Shown piece by piece: positions 27,101 through 36,631 of a stretch of DNA of 64,000 nt. Position 1 is the stretch's first letter. Each line of letters starts with the position of its first letter. The DNA lies in NCBI RefSeq assembly GCF_018362975.1, contig NZ_CP074371.1, positions 5,394,001-5,458,000 of the forward strand, given 5' to 3'. Position numbers and translations under genes: made by a program. The notes under the pieces were generated by a model, which was given only the letters and a program-made list of their open reading frames with translations, had not been told where the DNA came from and made no database searches. Origin of the DNA: Nocardia tengchongensis. Lineage in GTDB: Bacteria > Actinomycetota > Actinomycetes > Mycobacteriales > Mycobacteriaceae.

Positions 27101-27980
27101 TCACCCCGCGGCGAGCTGCCCGCGCAGTTCCTCGGGTTGCCATCCGGGCGGGGCGAAGACATAGCCGAGTTTGTTGCGCAGTCCGCGCGCCCCACGCACG
27201 TCGCGGATCATGGTGGCGAACTCGCCGTACTGCAGTGTGAGCAGGTTGTAGGTGCCGACCGGCTTGGTGAGCCCGTAAGTGGGACGGTGCAATTCAGGCT
27301 GGAAGGTACCGAACATGCGGTCCCAGATGATGAGGATGCCCGCGTAGTTCTTGTCCAGGTACTCCGGGTCGCTGCCGTGGTGGACGCGGTGGTGCGACGG
27401 GGTGTTCATGATGAATTCGATCGGGCGCGCGCAGCTTGCCGATGGTCTCGGTGTGGGTGAAGAACTGGTAGATCAGGTTGACCGTGAAGGCGATGTAGAT
27501 CGTCCACGGCGCGAAACCCAGCAGTGGCAGGGGCGCCCAGAAGACGACCTCGAACCAGGGATTCCACTTCTGCCGCAGCGCGGTCCCGAAGTTGAAGTAC
27601 TCACTCGAGTGGTGGGCTTGATGCGCCGCCCACCCGATGCGGACCCGGTGCACGAACCGGTGATTGAGGTAGAAGGACAGGTCGAGGGCCACCATCAGCA
27701 GCAGCCAGCTCCACCAGGCGCCGGAGGGAATGTGCCAGGGGGCGACGTACTCCCACAGGAACACGAACAGGACCAGGGTGGCCAGTTTGAAGACCAGCGA
27801 GGACACCAGTGATCCGGCGCCCATGCTGATGCTGGTGCGGGTATCGACGGCCAGATAGCCGGTGCCCTGCTCGTGGTCGCGGTCCCGCAGCGCCAGCGCC
27901 TCGGCGGCGACCGACAGGACGAACACCGGTAGCGCGTAGAGCAGTGGCGTATTGACTTGATGCCACAGGGTCGACAGCAT
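27101..27980 (-). pseudogene. sterol desaturase/fatty acid hydroxylase family, one frameshift
   Basis: Membrane di-iron hydroxylase-like protein, about 293 residues if joined. Several membrane helices precede the histidine clusters HRFVHR and HQAHHS near residues 107-126. After THTETIGKL, one extra base near 27430 (in GCGCGC) breaks the frame; the adjacent frame continues with IMNTPSHHRVHHGSDP, the last histidine cluster, and ends at 27101. All iron ligands are therefore present. Probably under the TetR gene upstream through the motif at 28011-28029. Confidence 0.83.
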
Positions 27981-28010
27981 CCCAACCTCCTAAATTGACC
28001 ACTTCGTAAG

Positions 28011-28029
28011 TTACCAATCGGTCAATTCG
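28011..28029. promoter_or_regulatory. probable TetR operator, desaturase side
   Basis: TTACCAATCGGTCAATTCG lies 30 bases before the desaturase-like start. The same sequence with one change (G to A) is found at 28737-28755 on the other side of the TetR gene. The core TTACC/GGTCAA is an imperfect dyad. A shared motif on both flanks of a regulator is good evidence for its binding site. Confidence 0.65.
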
Positions 28030-28066
28030 AGGTCAATGGTCCGATCCCGCCTCAGACCGGGCCGGG

Positions 28067-28684
28067 TCAGGCCAGGGCTGCGATGAGGCGTCGGCTGCGG
28101 GCGGTCATGGCCGCGGCGGTCTCCTCGGGATGATCCAGCCACCAATCGACCAGCGCGGCAACCACTCCGGTCCACACCGCGGTCAACGCGGACTGATCGC
28201 GAGGGTCGGACAGGCCGCGGTCGGCGAGAAACATCTCCACGCCCCGCGAGGCCTGCTCGGCGATGCGACCGCGCGCGGCCCACGCGGCCTCGTAAACCGC
28301 GCCCTCACCGGGATGGGACAGATCGAAGACGACCTTCCAGTCGTGCGGGCGCGGTTCGAGCACGGCGAAGATCGCCGCCAGGGTGCGCTCGGCGGCTTGC
28401 AGGGACGAGGGCGCGCCGTCCATGGACTCGTCGATCGCGTCACCGAGCACCGAGGCGGCGCGCTGCAGGCAGGCCAGATACAGGCCGTCCTTGGTGCCGA
28501 AGTAGCTGTACACCAACGGTTTCGACACCCCGGCCTCGGCGGCCACGACGGCCAGGGACAACCCCGCGTAGCCCACGCGCGCGATCTCGGCGGCGGCGAC
28601 ATCGAGGATCTGCGCCTCACGTTCGGCGCGCGGTACGCCCTTGGTGCCCGCCGTGTTGGTGATGGTCGCCGCCTTGCCCGCCAT
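28067..28684 (-). CDS. TetR-family regulator
   Basis: TetR regulator of 205 residues. The DNA-binding helix-turn-helix is LAVVAAEAGVSKPLVYSYFG (residues 43-62), and the C-terminal domain is of the TetR_C type with AERTLAAIFAVLEPRP. It lies between the desaturase-like gene (same strand) and an SDR gene (opposite strand), and identical motifs sit before both, so it probably represses all three transcripts. Ligand likely a fatty or sterol-like molecule, by target type only. Confidence 0.88.
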   Translation of the reverse strand: MAGKAATITNTAGTKGVPRAEREAQILDVAAAEIARVGYAGLSLAVVAAEAGVSKPLVYSYFGTKDGLYLACLQRAASVLGDAIDESMDGAPSSLQAAERTLAAIFAVLEPRPHDWKVVFDLSHPGEGAVYEAAWAARGRIAEQASRGVEMFLADRGLSDPRDQSALTAVWTGVVAALVDWWLDHPEETAAAMTARSRRLIAALA

Positions 28685-28736
28685 GAGTTCCCGCCTTCCG
28701 AGAGCGCAATTGACAGCAATCTACCCTCAACGTAAT

Positions 28737-28755
28737 TTACCAATCAGTCAATTCG
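28737..28755. promoter_or_regulatory. probable TetR operator, SDR side
   Basis: TTACCAATCAGTCAATTCG, 18 of 19 bases identical to 28011-28029, in the divergent gap between the TetR gene and the SDR gene. Confidence 0.65.
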
Positions 28756-28811
28756 TGTGGGTTACCGTTCAGCCACCCGCATCCGCCGACCCTGCCACCG
28801 ACGGTACCGCC

Positions 28812-29654
28812 ATGAAGAACCTTCTGACCTCCGCGTTGCTCAATCCCGCGCCCTCGATCCGCGCCCTCGTGGGCGGCGGCAGCGCACCGGATCTGCACGG
28901 TCGCACCGCCATCCTGACCGGGGCCTCCTCCGGGATCGGTGAGGCCACCGCGCATCTGCTGGCCGCGCGCGGCGCCCGGATCCTCGCGGTGGCGCGCGAC
29001 CACGAGCGGCTCGAGCAGACCTGCGCGGCGATCGTCGCCGACGGCGGCTGCGCGCACCCGATGGCCTGCGATCTGACCGACCCCGACCAGGTCACCAAGC
29101 TGGCCGCCGGCGTGCTCGAGCAGTTCGGCACGCCCGACATCGTGATCAACAATGCCGGGCGTTCCATCCGCCGCACCGCCTTCGACGCCGTCGACCGGGC
29201 CCACGACTACGAACGCACCATGGCGGTCAACTACTTCGGCCCGGTCCGCCTCATCCTGGCCCTGCTGCCCGCGCTGCGCGAGGCCGGCGACGGCCACATC
29301 ATCAATGTCGGCACCTGGGGCACGACCGCCGGTGTCATGCCCAAATTCGGTGCCTATCACGCCTCCAAGGCCGCCCTCGCCGCCTTCGGGCGCGACCTCG
29401 GCGCCGAATGCCATGGGACCGGAATCACGGTCACCACCATCGGATTCCCGCTCGTGCGCACCCCGATGATCAGCCCCACCAGTGACTATGACACCCAGGC
29501 CGCGCTGACCCCGGAGCAAGCCGCCGGCTGGGTGCTCACGGCGCTGCGCGACCGGCCCGTCGAGCTGTATCCCACCTATGCGGCGGTCTTGCGGCTGCTG
29601 TCGACGGTGTCTCCGCGGCTGGCCGACAACCTCGTGCGCGCGGCAGGCATTTGA
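28812..29654 (+). CDS. short-chain dehydrogenase/reductase
   Basis: SDR oxidoreductase of 280 residues. TGASSGIG at residues 37-44 binds the cofactor, INNAG lies near residue 115 and YHASK near residue 182 is the catalytic pair. An N-terminal extension of some 30 residues (NLLTSALLNPAPSIRALVGG) may bind membrane, as in other mycobacterial lipid SDRs. ATG 28812 is the best start. Likely acts with the desaturase-like enzyme under the same TetR. Confidence 0.87.
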   Translation: MKNLLTSALLNPAPSIRALVGGGSAPDLHGRTAILTGASSGIGEATAHLLAARGARILAVARDHERLEQTCAAIVADGGCAHPMACDLTDPDQVTKLAAGVLEQFGTPDIVINNAGRSIRRTAFDAVDRAHDYERTMAVNYFGPVRLILALLPALREAGDGHIINVGTWGTTAGVMPKFGAYHASKAALAAFGRDLGAECHGTGITVTTIGFPLVRTPMISPTSDYDTQAALTPEQAAGWVLTALRDRPVELYPTYAAVLRLLSTVSPRLADNLVRAAGI

Positions 29655-29685
29655 CCCACAGAGCGGCGCGGCTGCGAACGCGGAG

Positions 29686-30010
29686 TTACTCCACCGGTGG
29701 AATCGCCCAGCGCGCGTAGGTGTTTTCGGGGTTCACGGTGATGATGTCGGCGACCTGCACGATGTCGTCGGGGATGTGGCCGTCGAAGTGCGCGAGGCTG
29801 GGGATGATGACCGCGTCGGCCTCCATCCGCGAGACCAGGGTGCGGACCCGGACGAGCGGCCGATCGGTTTCGGGGCCGAAGACCAGCGTCTTGCACAGGT
29901 CGTAGCCCAGCCGACGAGCCAGATGCTGGATCTGTGCCTCGTCCCACTGCTGCTGCGCCCCCCGACACATCGTGGCGGAGGTATCCGATCGCTGATGGTT
30001 GTGGCCGCAT
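29686..30010 (-). pseudogene. resolvase-fold-like small protein, frameshift in a G run
   Basis: Small protein resembling the N-terminal fold of serine recombinases, lacking any DNA-binding domain. It begins RPQPSAIGYLRHDVSG from ATG 30010; a run of six G near 29964 breaks the frame, and the next frame gives QQQWDEAQIQHLARRLGYDL, RVRTLVSRMEADAVIIPSLAHFDG and the end ENTYARWAIPPVE. A homopolymer indel is the simplest explanation. Such short proteins are frequent in Nocardia and unlikely to be active recombinases. Confidence 0.6.
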
Positions 30011-30247
30011 CCTGTCGCTCTCTATGCCCGATCCGCTTGGCGCCGAGATAAACGCTACGGCCAACCCGCTCCACGCAGGACCGGATCGATCGAGAATCTG
30101 CTTATCGCAAACGTGTCGCGATCGCTGTGTCGCGGGGGTTCCAGCGCGGCCGTGGCTCGAAACCGCTTGATATGCAATGCATTACCTAATTTCGGTGAGC
30201 CTTTCTTTGCTGGCGGGAAGCGGTGTGAACCATTACTCGTTCCCCGA

Positions 30248-30976
30248 GTGAGGGACGAGACGAACGGTTCGGTGGCACTGGCCCATCCGGCCGAACCACA
30301 CACGACGCGCTCGGGCACCCGCTTGAACTGGCTGCGCGCAGGCGTATTGGGCGCCAATGACGGCATCGTGTCCGTCGCGGGCATCGTCATCGGCGTGGCG
30401 GCCGCCACTAGCAACAGCACCGCGATCCTGACCGCCGGTGTCGCCGGTCTGGCCGCCGGTGCGGTTTCCATGGCGCTCGGCGAATACGTCTCGGTCAGCA
30501 CCCAACGTGACAGCGAGCGCGCTCTCCTCGACACCGAGCGCCGCGAACTCGCCGAACAACCGGAAGCCGAACTCGCCGAACTGGCGGCCATCTACCGCGC
30601 GAAAGGCTTGTCCGCGAGCACGGCCCAGGCGGTCGCCGAAGAACTGACCGCCGCGGACGCCTTCGCCGCCCACGCCGAAGCCGAACTGGGCATCGACCCC
30701 GACGACCTGACCAACCCCGTCCACGCCGCGCTGTCCTCGGCACTGTCGTTCACCCTCGGCGCGCTATTGCCCCTGCTGGCAATCCTGACGCCGCAAGCGA
30801 TCCGGGTGCCCCTCACCATGGGTGCGGTCCTGGCCGCATTGGCGCTGACCGGCGGCGTGGGCGCCTATCTCGGACAGGCCCCCGTCGCCCGCGCCACCGT
30901 CCGGGTCCTGGCCGGCGGAGCGCTGGCGATGATGACCACCTATGCGATCGGGCATCTGGTCGGCATCGCGATCTGA
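30248..30976 (+). CDS. VIT-family transporter
   Basis: VIT1/CCC1-family membrane protein of 242 residues, a class that moves iron or manganese out of the cytosol. RLNWLRAGVLGANDGIVSVAGIVIGVAAA is the conserved first helix, read here as RLNWLRAGVLGANDG plus the following hydrophobic run; MALGEYVSVSTQRDSE is the second signature, then a cytosolic acidic helix (residues 90-150) and three C-terminal helices. GTG 30248 is the likely start; GTG at 30272 is an alternative. The acidic part includes several glutamates suited to metal binding. Confidence 0.88.
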   Translation: MRDETNGSVALAHPAEPHTTRSGTRLNWLRAGVLGANDGIVSVAGIVIGVAAATSNSTAILTAGVAGLAAGAVSMALGEYVSVSTQRDSERALLDTERRELAEQPEAELAELAAIYRAKGLSASTAQAVAEELTAADAFAAHAEAELGIDPDDLTNPVHAALSSALSFTLGALLPLLAILTPQAIRVPLTMGAVLAALALTGGVGAYLGQAPVARATVRVLAGGALAMMTTYAIGHLVGIAI

Positions 30977-30993
30977 GTGCCCGATCCCTGCGG

Positions 30994-31704
30994 TCACCAG
31001 GGCAGTTCGCCGTTGATGTCGAAATATCCTCCGGTGGGACCGTCCACACCGATCTGCGCCATCCGCACGATGATCTCCGCCGCCTCCTGAACCGTTTGGT
31101 GGCCGAGGTTGTTGTTCAGATCGGTGCTCGTGTACCCGGGTTCGACCGAGTTGATCCGGATGCCGGGAAAAGCCTTGGCGTACTGAATGGTCAGCGCATT
31201 GACCGCTGTCTTCGACGCCGGATACGCGACACCGGGGTACTGATATGCCGTATCTCCCTCGGTGGTGATCCGGCGCAACGAAGCCAGCCCGCTACTGACG
31301 TTGACAACCACCGGGGCTGCGGACTTCTCGAGCAGCGGCAAGAACGCATGCAGCACCCGCACGGTCCCGAACACGTTGGTCTCGAAGGTCTCCCGCATCA
31401 TCTCCGCTGTCAGCTCGGCGGCCCCCAGCACAGTCCCGTCCGCAGCCATCTCCGCCTGAATGCCCGCATTGTTGACCAGCACATCCAACCCCCCGTCAGC
31501 CTCGATCGCAGCCACGGCGGCATTCACCGACCCGTCGTCGGTGATGTCGAGCTGAACAGCCACCGCGCCGATCTCTTCCGCCGCCCGCCGGCCCCGCTCA
31601 ACATCCCGGCTCCCGACGTACACGGTGTGCCCCGCCGCCACGAGCCGCCGCGCAGCCTCGAAGCCAATCCCCTTGTTGGCCCCCGTAACCAGAATTCTGC
31701 TCAT
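30994..31704 (-). CDS. short-chain dehydrogenase/reductase
   Basis: Classical SDR of 236 residues. TGANKGIG (residues 7-14), NNAG near residue 80 and YPASK near residue 157 are all intact; YVGSRD indicates NADP(H) preference by its arginine. Probably a carbonyl reductase. A MerR-type dyad lies 17 bases upstream (31721-31736), but the expected divergent MerR gene is missing. Confidence 0.87.
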   Translation of the reverse strand: MSRILVTGANKGIGFEAARRLVAAGHTVYVGSRDVERGRRAAEEIGAVAVQLDITDDGSVNAAVAAIEADGGLDVLVNNAGIQAEMAADGTVLGAAELTAEMMRETFETNVFGTVRVLHAFLPLLEKSAAPVVVNVSSGLASLRRITTEGDTAYQYPGVAYPASKTAVNALTIQYAKAFPGIRINSVEPGYTSTDLNNNLGHQTVQEAAEIIVRMAQIGVDGPTGGYFDINGELPW

Positions 31705-31720
31705 GCCCCGACCCTAGATT

Positions 31721-31736
31721 CTGGAGCACACTCCAG
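31721..31736. promoter_or_regulatory. MerR-type operator without a regulator gene
   Basis: CTGGAG (31721-31726), CACA, CTCCAG (31731-31736): a perfect 6-base dyad typical of MerR operators before carbonyl-reductase genes. It faces the SDR gene on one side and, on the other, a ribosome site and GTG with only a few codons. Confidence 0.6.
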
Positions 31737-31776
31737 GTCAACCCACGCGCCCGTTAAACAGTGGGAGGAGACCGCA

Positions 31777-31796
31777 GTGACGGATCCCGAATGGGG
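31777..31796 (+). pseudogene. orphan gene start (possible lost MerR gene)
   Basis: GGGAGGAG (31763-31770) sits 6 bases before GTG 31777, followed by VTDPEWG. The sequence then becomes the 3' end of the opposite-strand acyl-CoA ligase, whose stop is at 31797-31799. A good start signal with no gene behind it, opposite a MerR operator, suggests a regulator cut off at this junction. This is an inference from position. Confidence 0.35.
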
Positions 31797-33596
31797 TCAG
31801 GCGGAACCGGGTTCGTGGACGCCTTCGGCGAGTTCCGCGGCATACATGCGGTCGATGTCGGTGGCGTATTTCTCGGCGATGGGTTTGCGGCGCAGCTTCA
31901 TTGTCAGGGTGATTTCGTCGCCGCCGGGTTCCCAGAAGGTGGGCAGGATGGTGAAGCGTTTGATCTGTTCGACGCGCGAGAGTTTGGCGTTGCCGGCGGC
32001 GATGCCGCGCGCGATGTCGGCGATCACCGTCTTGTCGCGGCCAGGGCGGCGGCCGAGGCGTCGGGTAGCTCGTGCTGGGCGGCGTAGGGCGGCGCGGATT
32101 CGGCGTCGAGGACGATCAGGGCGGTGTTGTAGGCGCGGTTGTCGCCGATGGTGGCCAACGCGCCGATGAGCGGGGCGGCGGCTTTGATGGTGTTCTCGAT
32201 ATTGGCCGGGGACATGTTCTTTCCGGCGGAGTTGATGATCAACTCCTTCTTGCGGTCCACCACCCGCAGGTAGCCGTCGGCGTCGCTGTGTGATGATGTC
32301 GCCGGTGGCCAGCCAGCCGTCGGTGTCGAGGGCATCGGCGGTTTTCTGCGGTTCCTTGCGGTATTCGCGCATCACCAGCGGCCCGCGCACCAGGAACTCA
32401 CCGTCCTCGGCGATCTTGGATTCCAGCCCCGGCAGCAAGCGTCCGACGGTGCCCAGTCGGGCTTGCGCGGGTGGGGCGACGCTGACGATGCAGGTCAGTT
32501 CCGACATGCCCCACACCTCGGAGATGGGGATGCCGAGACCGAAGAAGAAGCCCAGGGTTTCCGGCGGGATCGGCGCGGCACCCGAGAGCGCCCATTTGAG
32601 TTGATCCAGGCCGAGTTTGGTGCGCAACGCACCCAGTATCGCGGCGTCGGCGCGCGCCCATTCCGCGGCCAACCCGTCGTCGACGGGTGTGCCTGCCAGT
32701 TGCGCGGCAGCCTTGCGCCCGGCCACCTCCAGCGCCCAGCGCAGCGCCGCGGCTCGGGTCGGGTCGGTTTCGGCGGCGACCGAATATTCCACGGCCGCTT
32801 TGAGTTTCTCCCACACCCGCGGCACCGCTCCCCAGATGGTGGGGTGCACGTCGGCGAGCGCGGCACCGAGTTGGGTGCGGTCGGGGACCACGGTGATCTG
32901 GGTGCCGAAATATTCGTGCAGATACAACCCGGTGACCCGGTCGGCCATGTGCGCGGTCGGCAGGAACGAGGTGATGCGGTCACCGAATTCGACGGGCATG
33001 ACCGAGGCGTAGGCGCGGCATTCGAAAGCCAGACTCGCGTGGGAGATCTCCACGCCCTTGGGGTTGCCGGTGGTGCCGGAGGTGTAGCACAGGGTCACGA
33101 TGTCCTCGGCGGTGACCGACTGCCAGGTGGCGTCGAAGTCGAAATCGCTGCGCCCGAACTGCTTCAGCTGCGCGACGCTGAGCGTGCCCGGGACCGGGGA
33201 GTCGACACACACGATCGTCTGCATGGGCACCCCGCACGCGCGGATGCGCTCCACATACTGTGCCTCGCACATCACCACCCGGTTGCCGGCATTGCCGAAC
33301 ACGTACTGCAGTTGCTCGGCCGAGAGCGTGTTGTACACCGAGAACGAGGTGGCGCCGGTGTGCTGGGCGCCGACCTCGAGGGGATAGAACTCGACCCGGT
33401 TGGCCATCATGAACGCCACCGTGTCCCCGCGCCCCACCCCCAGCGCCGCCAGGCCCGCCGCGACCTGGCGCACCTGGGCGGCGTAGTCGCGCCACGTCAG
33501 GCTGGTGGCGCCGCCGATGGAGCGGACCGCGACCGCGTCGGGGTCGATCGCGGCGGTCGCCTGGAACACGGCGGGGGTCGTATTCGGTTCGCTCAT
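31797..33596 (-). pseudogene. long-chain acyl-CoA synthetase (FadD15-like), two compensating frameshifts
   Basis: AMP-forming fatty acyl-CoA ligase, about 599 residues. ATG 33596 starts the protein; YTSGTTGNPKGVEISH is the P-loop, WGMSELTCIVS the A5 motif. One extra base near 32290 moves the frame to DADGYLRVVDRKKELIINSAGKN (split here: GYLRVVDRKKE, then LIINSAGKNMSP), and a missing base near 32040 returns it for DKTVIADIARG and the C-terminal lysine region LTMKLRRKPI. Both shifted segments are fully conserved, so the intact gene is probably normal. Confidence 0.85.
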
Positions 33597-33688
33597 CACA
33601 CATCTCGATCCACTCGCCAACGAAGCCCTTCTCAGACGGTAAGGCTCCGGGCGGGTGCGGCGGGGGCGAATGCACCCACCCGTGACGG

Positions 33689-35062
33689 TCAGGATGGACC
33701 GGTGGCGCGGATGGCGGTCATGATCTCCGACAGCTGCGCGACCAATCCGGCCAGGCCCAGGGTGTCGCCGCCGATCTGCACCGACCGCAACTCGGTGGGT
33801 GCGGGCAGGTTGTCCACGATCGCGGGCAGTGTCTCGATCAGTTGCGCCTGCACCGTGGCCGCGCTGCGACTGTTGGCGTTGTCGATGCCGACCCGTTCAC
33901 GATCCAACGCCAGCAGCGACGCCTCGTGCGCGGCACGCGTCTTTGCCTGCGCCAACGCCAGTTCCGCTTCCTGACGCAGCCGGGCCAGCTCGCCCTGCAG
34001 GCGCGCGTTCTCGAGTTGCTCGGCGTGCTGGTCGCGTTCCAGACGCAGCGCGTGCAAGGCGGTCTGCTGGGCGAGGTCGGCGACCTCACGGTCGACGTCG
34101 TGCTCGGCCGCGGTGCGCCGCAACCGTTCGGCGGTCTCCCGGTCGAAGCGGGCGGCGTCGTTGCGGGCCCGCAGTTCGGCCAGTTCCCGCTCGTCCTCGA
34201 TGCGGCGCTGTTCGGCGGCGCGCCCGGCGGCGGCCTCGCGGTGGACACCGCTTCCTGGGCGTCGAGTTCGGCCAGGCGCGCGACCCGGTTCTGTTCGCTG
34301 CGGTAGGGCTTCTGCAGGTTCTCCCACAACGTGTTCGAGGAGACGACCGCCTCCTTGATCTGCACGGTCACGATCGACAGACCCAGCCCGCGCGCACCAC
34401 CGTCGCCGGCGCCCTCGGCGACGGTGCGCAGTCGCGCGGTGAGCTCCTCGATGATGGGTTTGTTTGTCCGACAGCACGTCGCGGACCGCCATCGTGGACA
34501 CCTTGTCCTTGATCGCGGCCTCGGCCTGCTCGCGCAGCTGCACGTTGACCAGCCGCATCGGGTCCTCGGGGTCGGAGAAGTCGAGTTTGCGGTAGGCGGT
34601 GGCGAAATCGTCGATGATCCACTGCACGTACCCCTGCACCAGGACGCCTTGCAGTTCACTGCAGATGCAGTAGGCGTTGATCAGGATGGTCTGGATCGCG
34701 CCGGGCACCACCAGGAACGAGTCGGTGGTCGGGTCGAAGCGGAAGGAGACGCCCAGCCCGATGTGCAGGGGTTCGGGCGCGCCGCGGCGGGTGTGCACGA
34801 CAAACGCGTTGGGCGGCACCAGTACCGTCTGCCACCGCCACCAGCCGCTCGTGCGGACCTCCACCGGGCCCTGAGGGGCGTGCTCGCGCACCGGACCCGA
34901 CCGTCCGGCCCGTTTGGCCAGTGCGCTGCGCTGTCTCGAGGCGCTCGGGGCCGCCGGGGCGGACCCGGAATCCGACCGCATGAACGAGGGCCGCAGATCC
35001 TCTTCGAGTTCGGCCTGCTGGGCCACGACCTGATCCAGATAACTGTTGCTCTTCGCCGCCAT
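33689..35062 (-). pseudogene. SPFH/Band 7-domain protein, two compensating frameshifts
   Basis: SPFH (stomatin/prohibitin/flotillin) domain protein of about 457 residues, without a membrane helix. The SPFH core spans residues 85-270 (FVVHTRRGAPEPLHIGLGVS, then VQWIIDDFATAYRKLDFSDP), followed by a long Glu/Arg/Ala coiled coil (ERELAELRARNDAARFDRET) to about residue 400. Shifts near 34463 and 34245 cancel. Probably a scaffold that oligomerises at membranes through other proteins. It follows a TetR gene and precedes the ligase, on the same strand. Confidence 0.78.
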
Positions 35063-35128
35063 GGCGCGCACGCTACCGCCGAAAGACCTTTCGGCCCACC
35101 GATTTTCGCACTACCAGCGGCGCGGACC

Positions 35129-35709
35129 CTATTCGGGTGTGGGGCGCTGCCCGAGGATGCCGTAGAGCAGCAGATCCTCGAGGGAGGCCGCGAAACCGTC
35201 GAGATCGGCGATATCGCGGATGACCATGGCGAACAAGGCCGCCCCGGCGATGGTGTCGAGGACGGTGTTCGGGTCCAGGCCCGGGCGGACGGACGCGCCG
35301 GGCAGGTAGTCGCGGAGCTCGTCGCGGGTGGGGGAGTCCAGGCGCGCCGAGAGCTTCTCGTACAGGCCCGAGTCCTGGCGCATCTCGGCCATCAATCCGG
35401 GCATGGCGGCGCGGGTTTCGGCCGATCCGAACAATTGGATGGTTCCGCGGATGACCTTGGCGATCTCACCGGCAGATCCGGGGCCACGACCGCGGAGCCG
35501 ACGTCGGGGAACACCGCTTGGGCGATGAGGTGGGCTTTGGAGGGCCAGCGCCGGTAGATGGCCGGGCGGCTGACCCCGGCGCGGGCGGCGATGGCGTCGA
35601 TGGAGGTGGCGGTGTAGCCCTGCTCTACGAGCAGGGCGCGGGCGGCGTCGAGGACCGCGGTGTCCACCGCGGGGTCGCGGTGCGGGCCCAGCCGGTGGCG
35701 TGTGGTCAC
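35129..35709 (-). pseudogene. TetR-family regulator, one frameshift
   Basis: TetR regulator of about 193 residues if joined. GTG 35709 is chosen because AAGGA lies 8 bases before it and because an upstream ATG (35757) would fall inside the operator. IDAIAARAGVSRPAIYRRWP is the DNA-binding helix pair. One base is inserted or lost near 35475, after VVAPDL; the other frame continues GEIAKVIRGTI and the TetR_C end. Divergent from the SDR gene, with two operators between. Confidence 0.8.
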
Positions 35710-35742
35710 AGAAATCGGTCCTTGTCGCTGCGGGAAGGAGTC

Positions 35743-35781
35743 GTTACAGTCTGTCACATCAAAGTCGTTACATTCTGTAAC
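35743..35781. promoter_or_regulatory. paired TetR operators
   Basis: GTTACATTCTGTAAC (35767-35781) is a perfect 6+3+6 dyad; GTTACAGTCTGTCAC (35743-35757) is the same with one mismatch. Their centres are 24 bases apart in the gap between the TetR and SDR genes. Confidence 0.75.
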
Positions 35782-35804
35782 CGCTGAGGACTCGAGGAGG
35801 AGTC

Positions 35805-36617
35805 GTGTCAGCTGTCCCCACCCCCGCCTATCGCCCCGTGCCGCTGCTGGCCGGCAAGGTGGTCGTGATCTCCGGCGTCGGCCCCGGCCTGGGCCATTCC
35901 CTGGCCATCGAGGCCGCCCACATGGGCGCCACCCTCGCCCTGGCCGGACGCACCGAGAAACGCCTGCACGAATACGCCGACGAGATCAGCGCTCTCGGCG
36001 GCACCGCGCTGGTCGTGCGTGCCGACATCACCGACGAAACCCAACGCCGGAACCTGGCCGAGACCGTCGTCGCCGAACTGGGCCGCGTCGACTGCCTCAT
36101 CAACAACGCCTTCGCCATCCCGCCCATGTACCCGATCACCCAGATCGAGGTCGAGGCGCTGCGAAACGCCAACGAGACCAACGTCTTCGCGCCCCTGCGG
36201 CTGTCCGCTCTGTTCGCTGATGCTCTCGCCGCCACCGGTGGCTCCATCATCATGCTCAACTCGTGCGTGTCCTACAGTTCCCAGCCCGAATACTCCGGCT
36301 ACAAACTGTCCAAAGGCGCACTCGCCCACCTGGCGTCCTCGCTGGCCACCGAACTGGGGCCGCGCGGTATCCGCGTCAACTCCGTCGCGCCGTCGTATGT
36401 GTACGAGGACATCAACAAGGCCTACTTCGACTGGCTGGCCAGCCAAGCCGGCGTCACCCACGATGACATCTACGCCCAGAAGGCCGCACCCACCGACCTG
36501 GGCCGCCTCGCCGCGCCCGAAGAGGTCGCGCGCGCCGCCCTGTTCCTGGCCAGCGACCTCGCCACCGCCGTCACCGGCCAGATGCTCACCGTCGACTGCG
36601 GCGAGTTCCACCGATGA
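35805..36617 (+). CDS. short-chain dehydrogenase/reductase
   Basis: SDR of 270 residues with an atypical first loop, SGVGPGLGHS (GxxxGLG). INNAF replaces the usual NNAG, and the catalytic pair is YKLSK near residue 166. The C-terminal LTVDCGEFH is normal. Start GTG 35805 has GAGGAGGAG upstream. It is overlapped or nearly overlapped by the next gene and both are probably under the divergent TetR. Likely works on a steroid-like or other cyclic alcohol, by neighbour type only. Confidence 0.87.
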   Translation: MSAVPTPAYRPVPLLAGKVVVISGVGPGLGHSLAIEAAHMGATLALAGRTEKRLHEYADEISALGGTALVVRADITDETQRRNLAETVVAELGRVDCLINNAFAIPPMYPITQIEVEALRNANETNVFAPLRLSALFADALAATGGSIIMLNSCVSYSSQPEYSGYKLSKGALAHLASSLATELGPRGIRVNSVAPSYVYEDINKAYFDWLASQAGVTHDDIYAQKAAPTDLGRLAAPEEVARAALFLASDLATAVTGQMLTVDCGEFHR

Positions 36618-36631
36618 ACAAGGGAGACACC

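Noticed and set aside
30180..30215. IdeR-like iron box before the VIT transporter
   Set aside because: TTACCTAATTTCGGTGAGCC resembles only parts of the consensus and lacks dyad symmetry.
31797..35062. Programmed ribosomal frameshifting in the ligase and SPFH genes
   Set aside because: No slippery heptamer or shared structure is apparent at the sites, and similar single indels occur in many unrelated genes.
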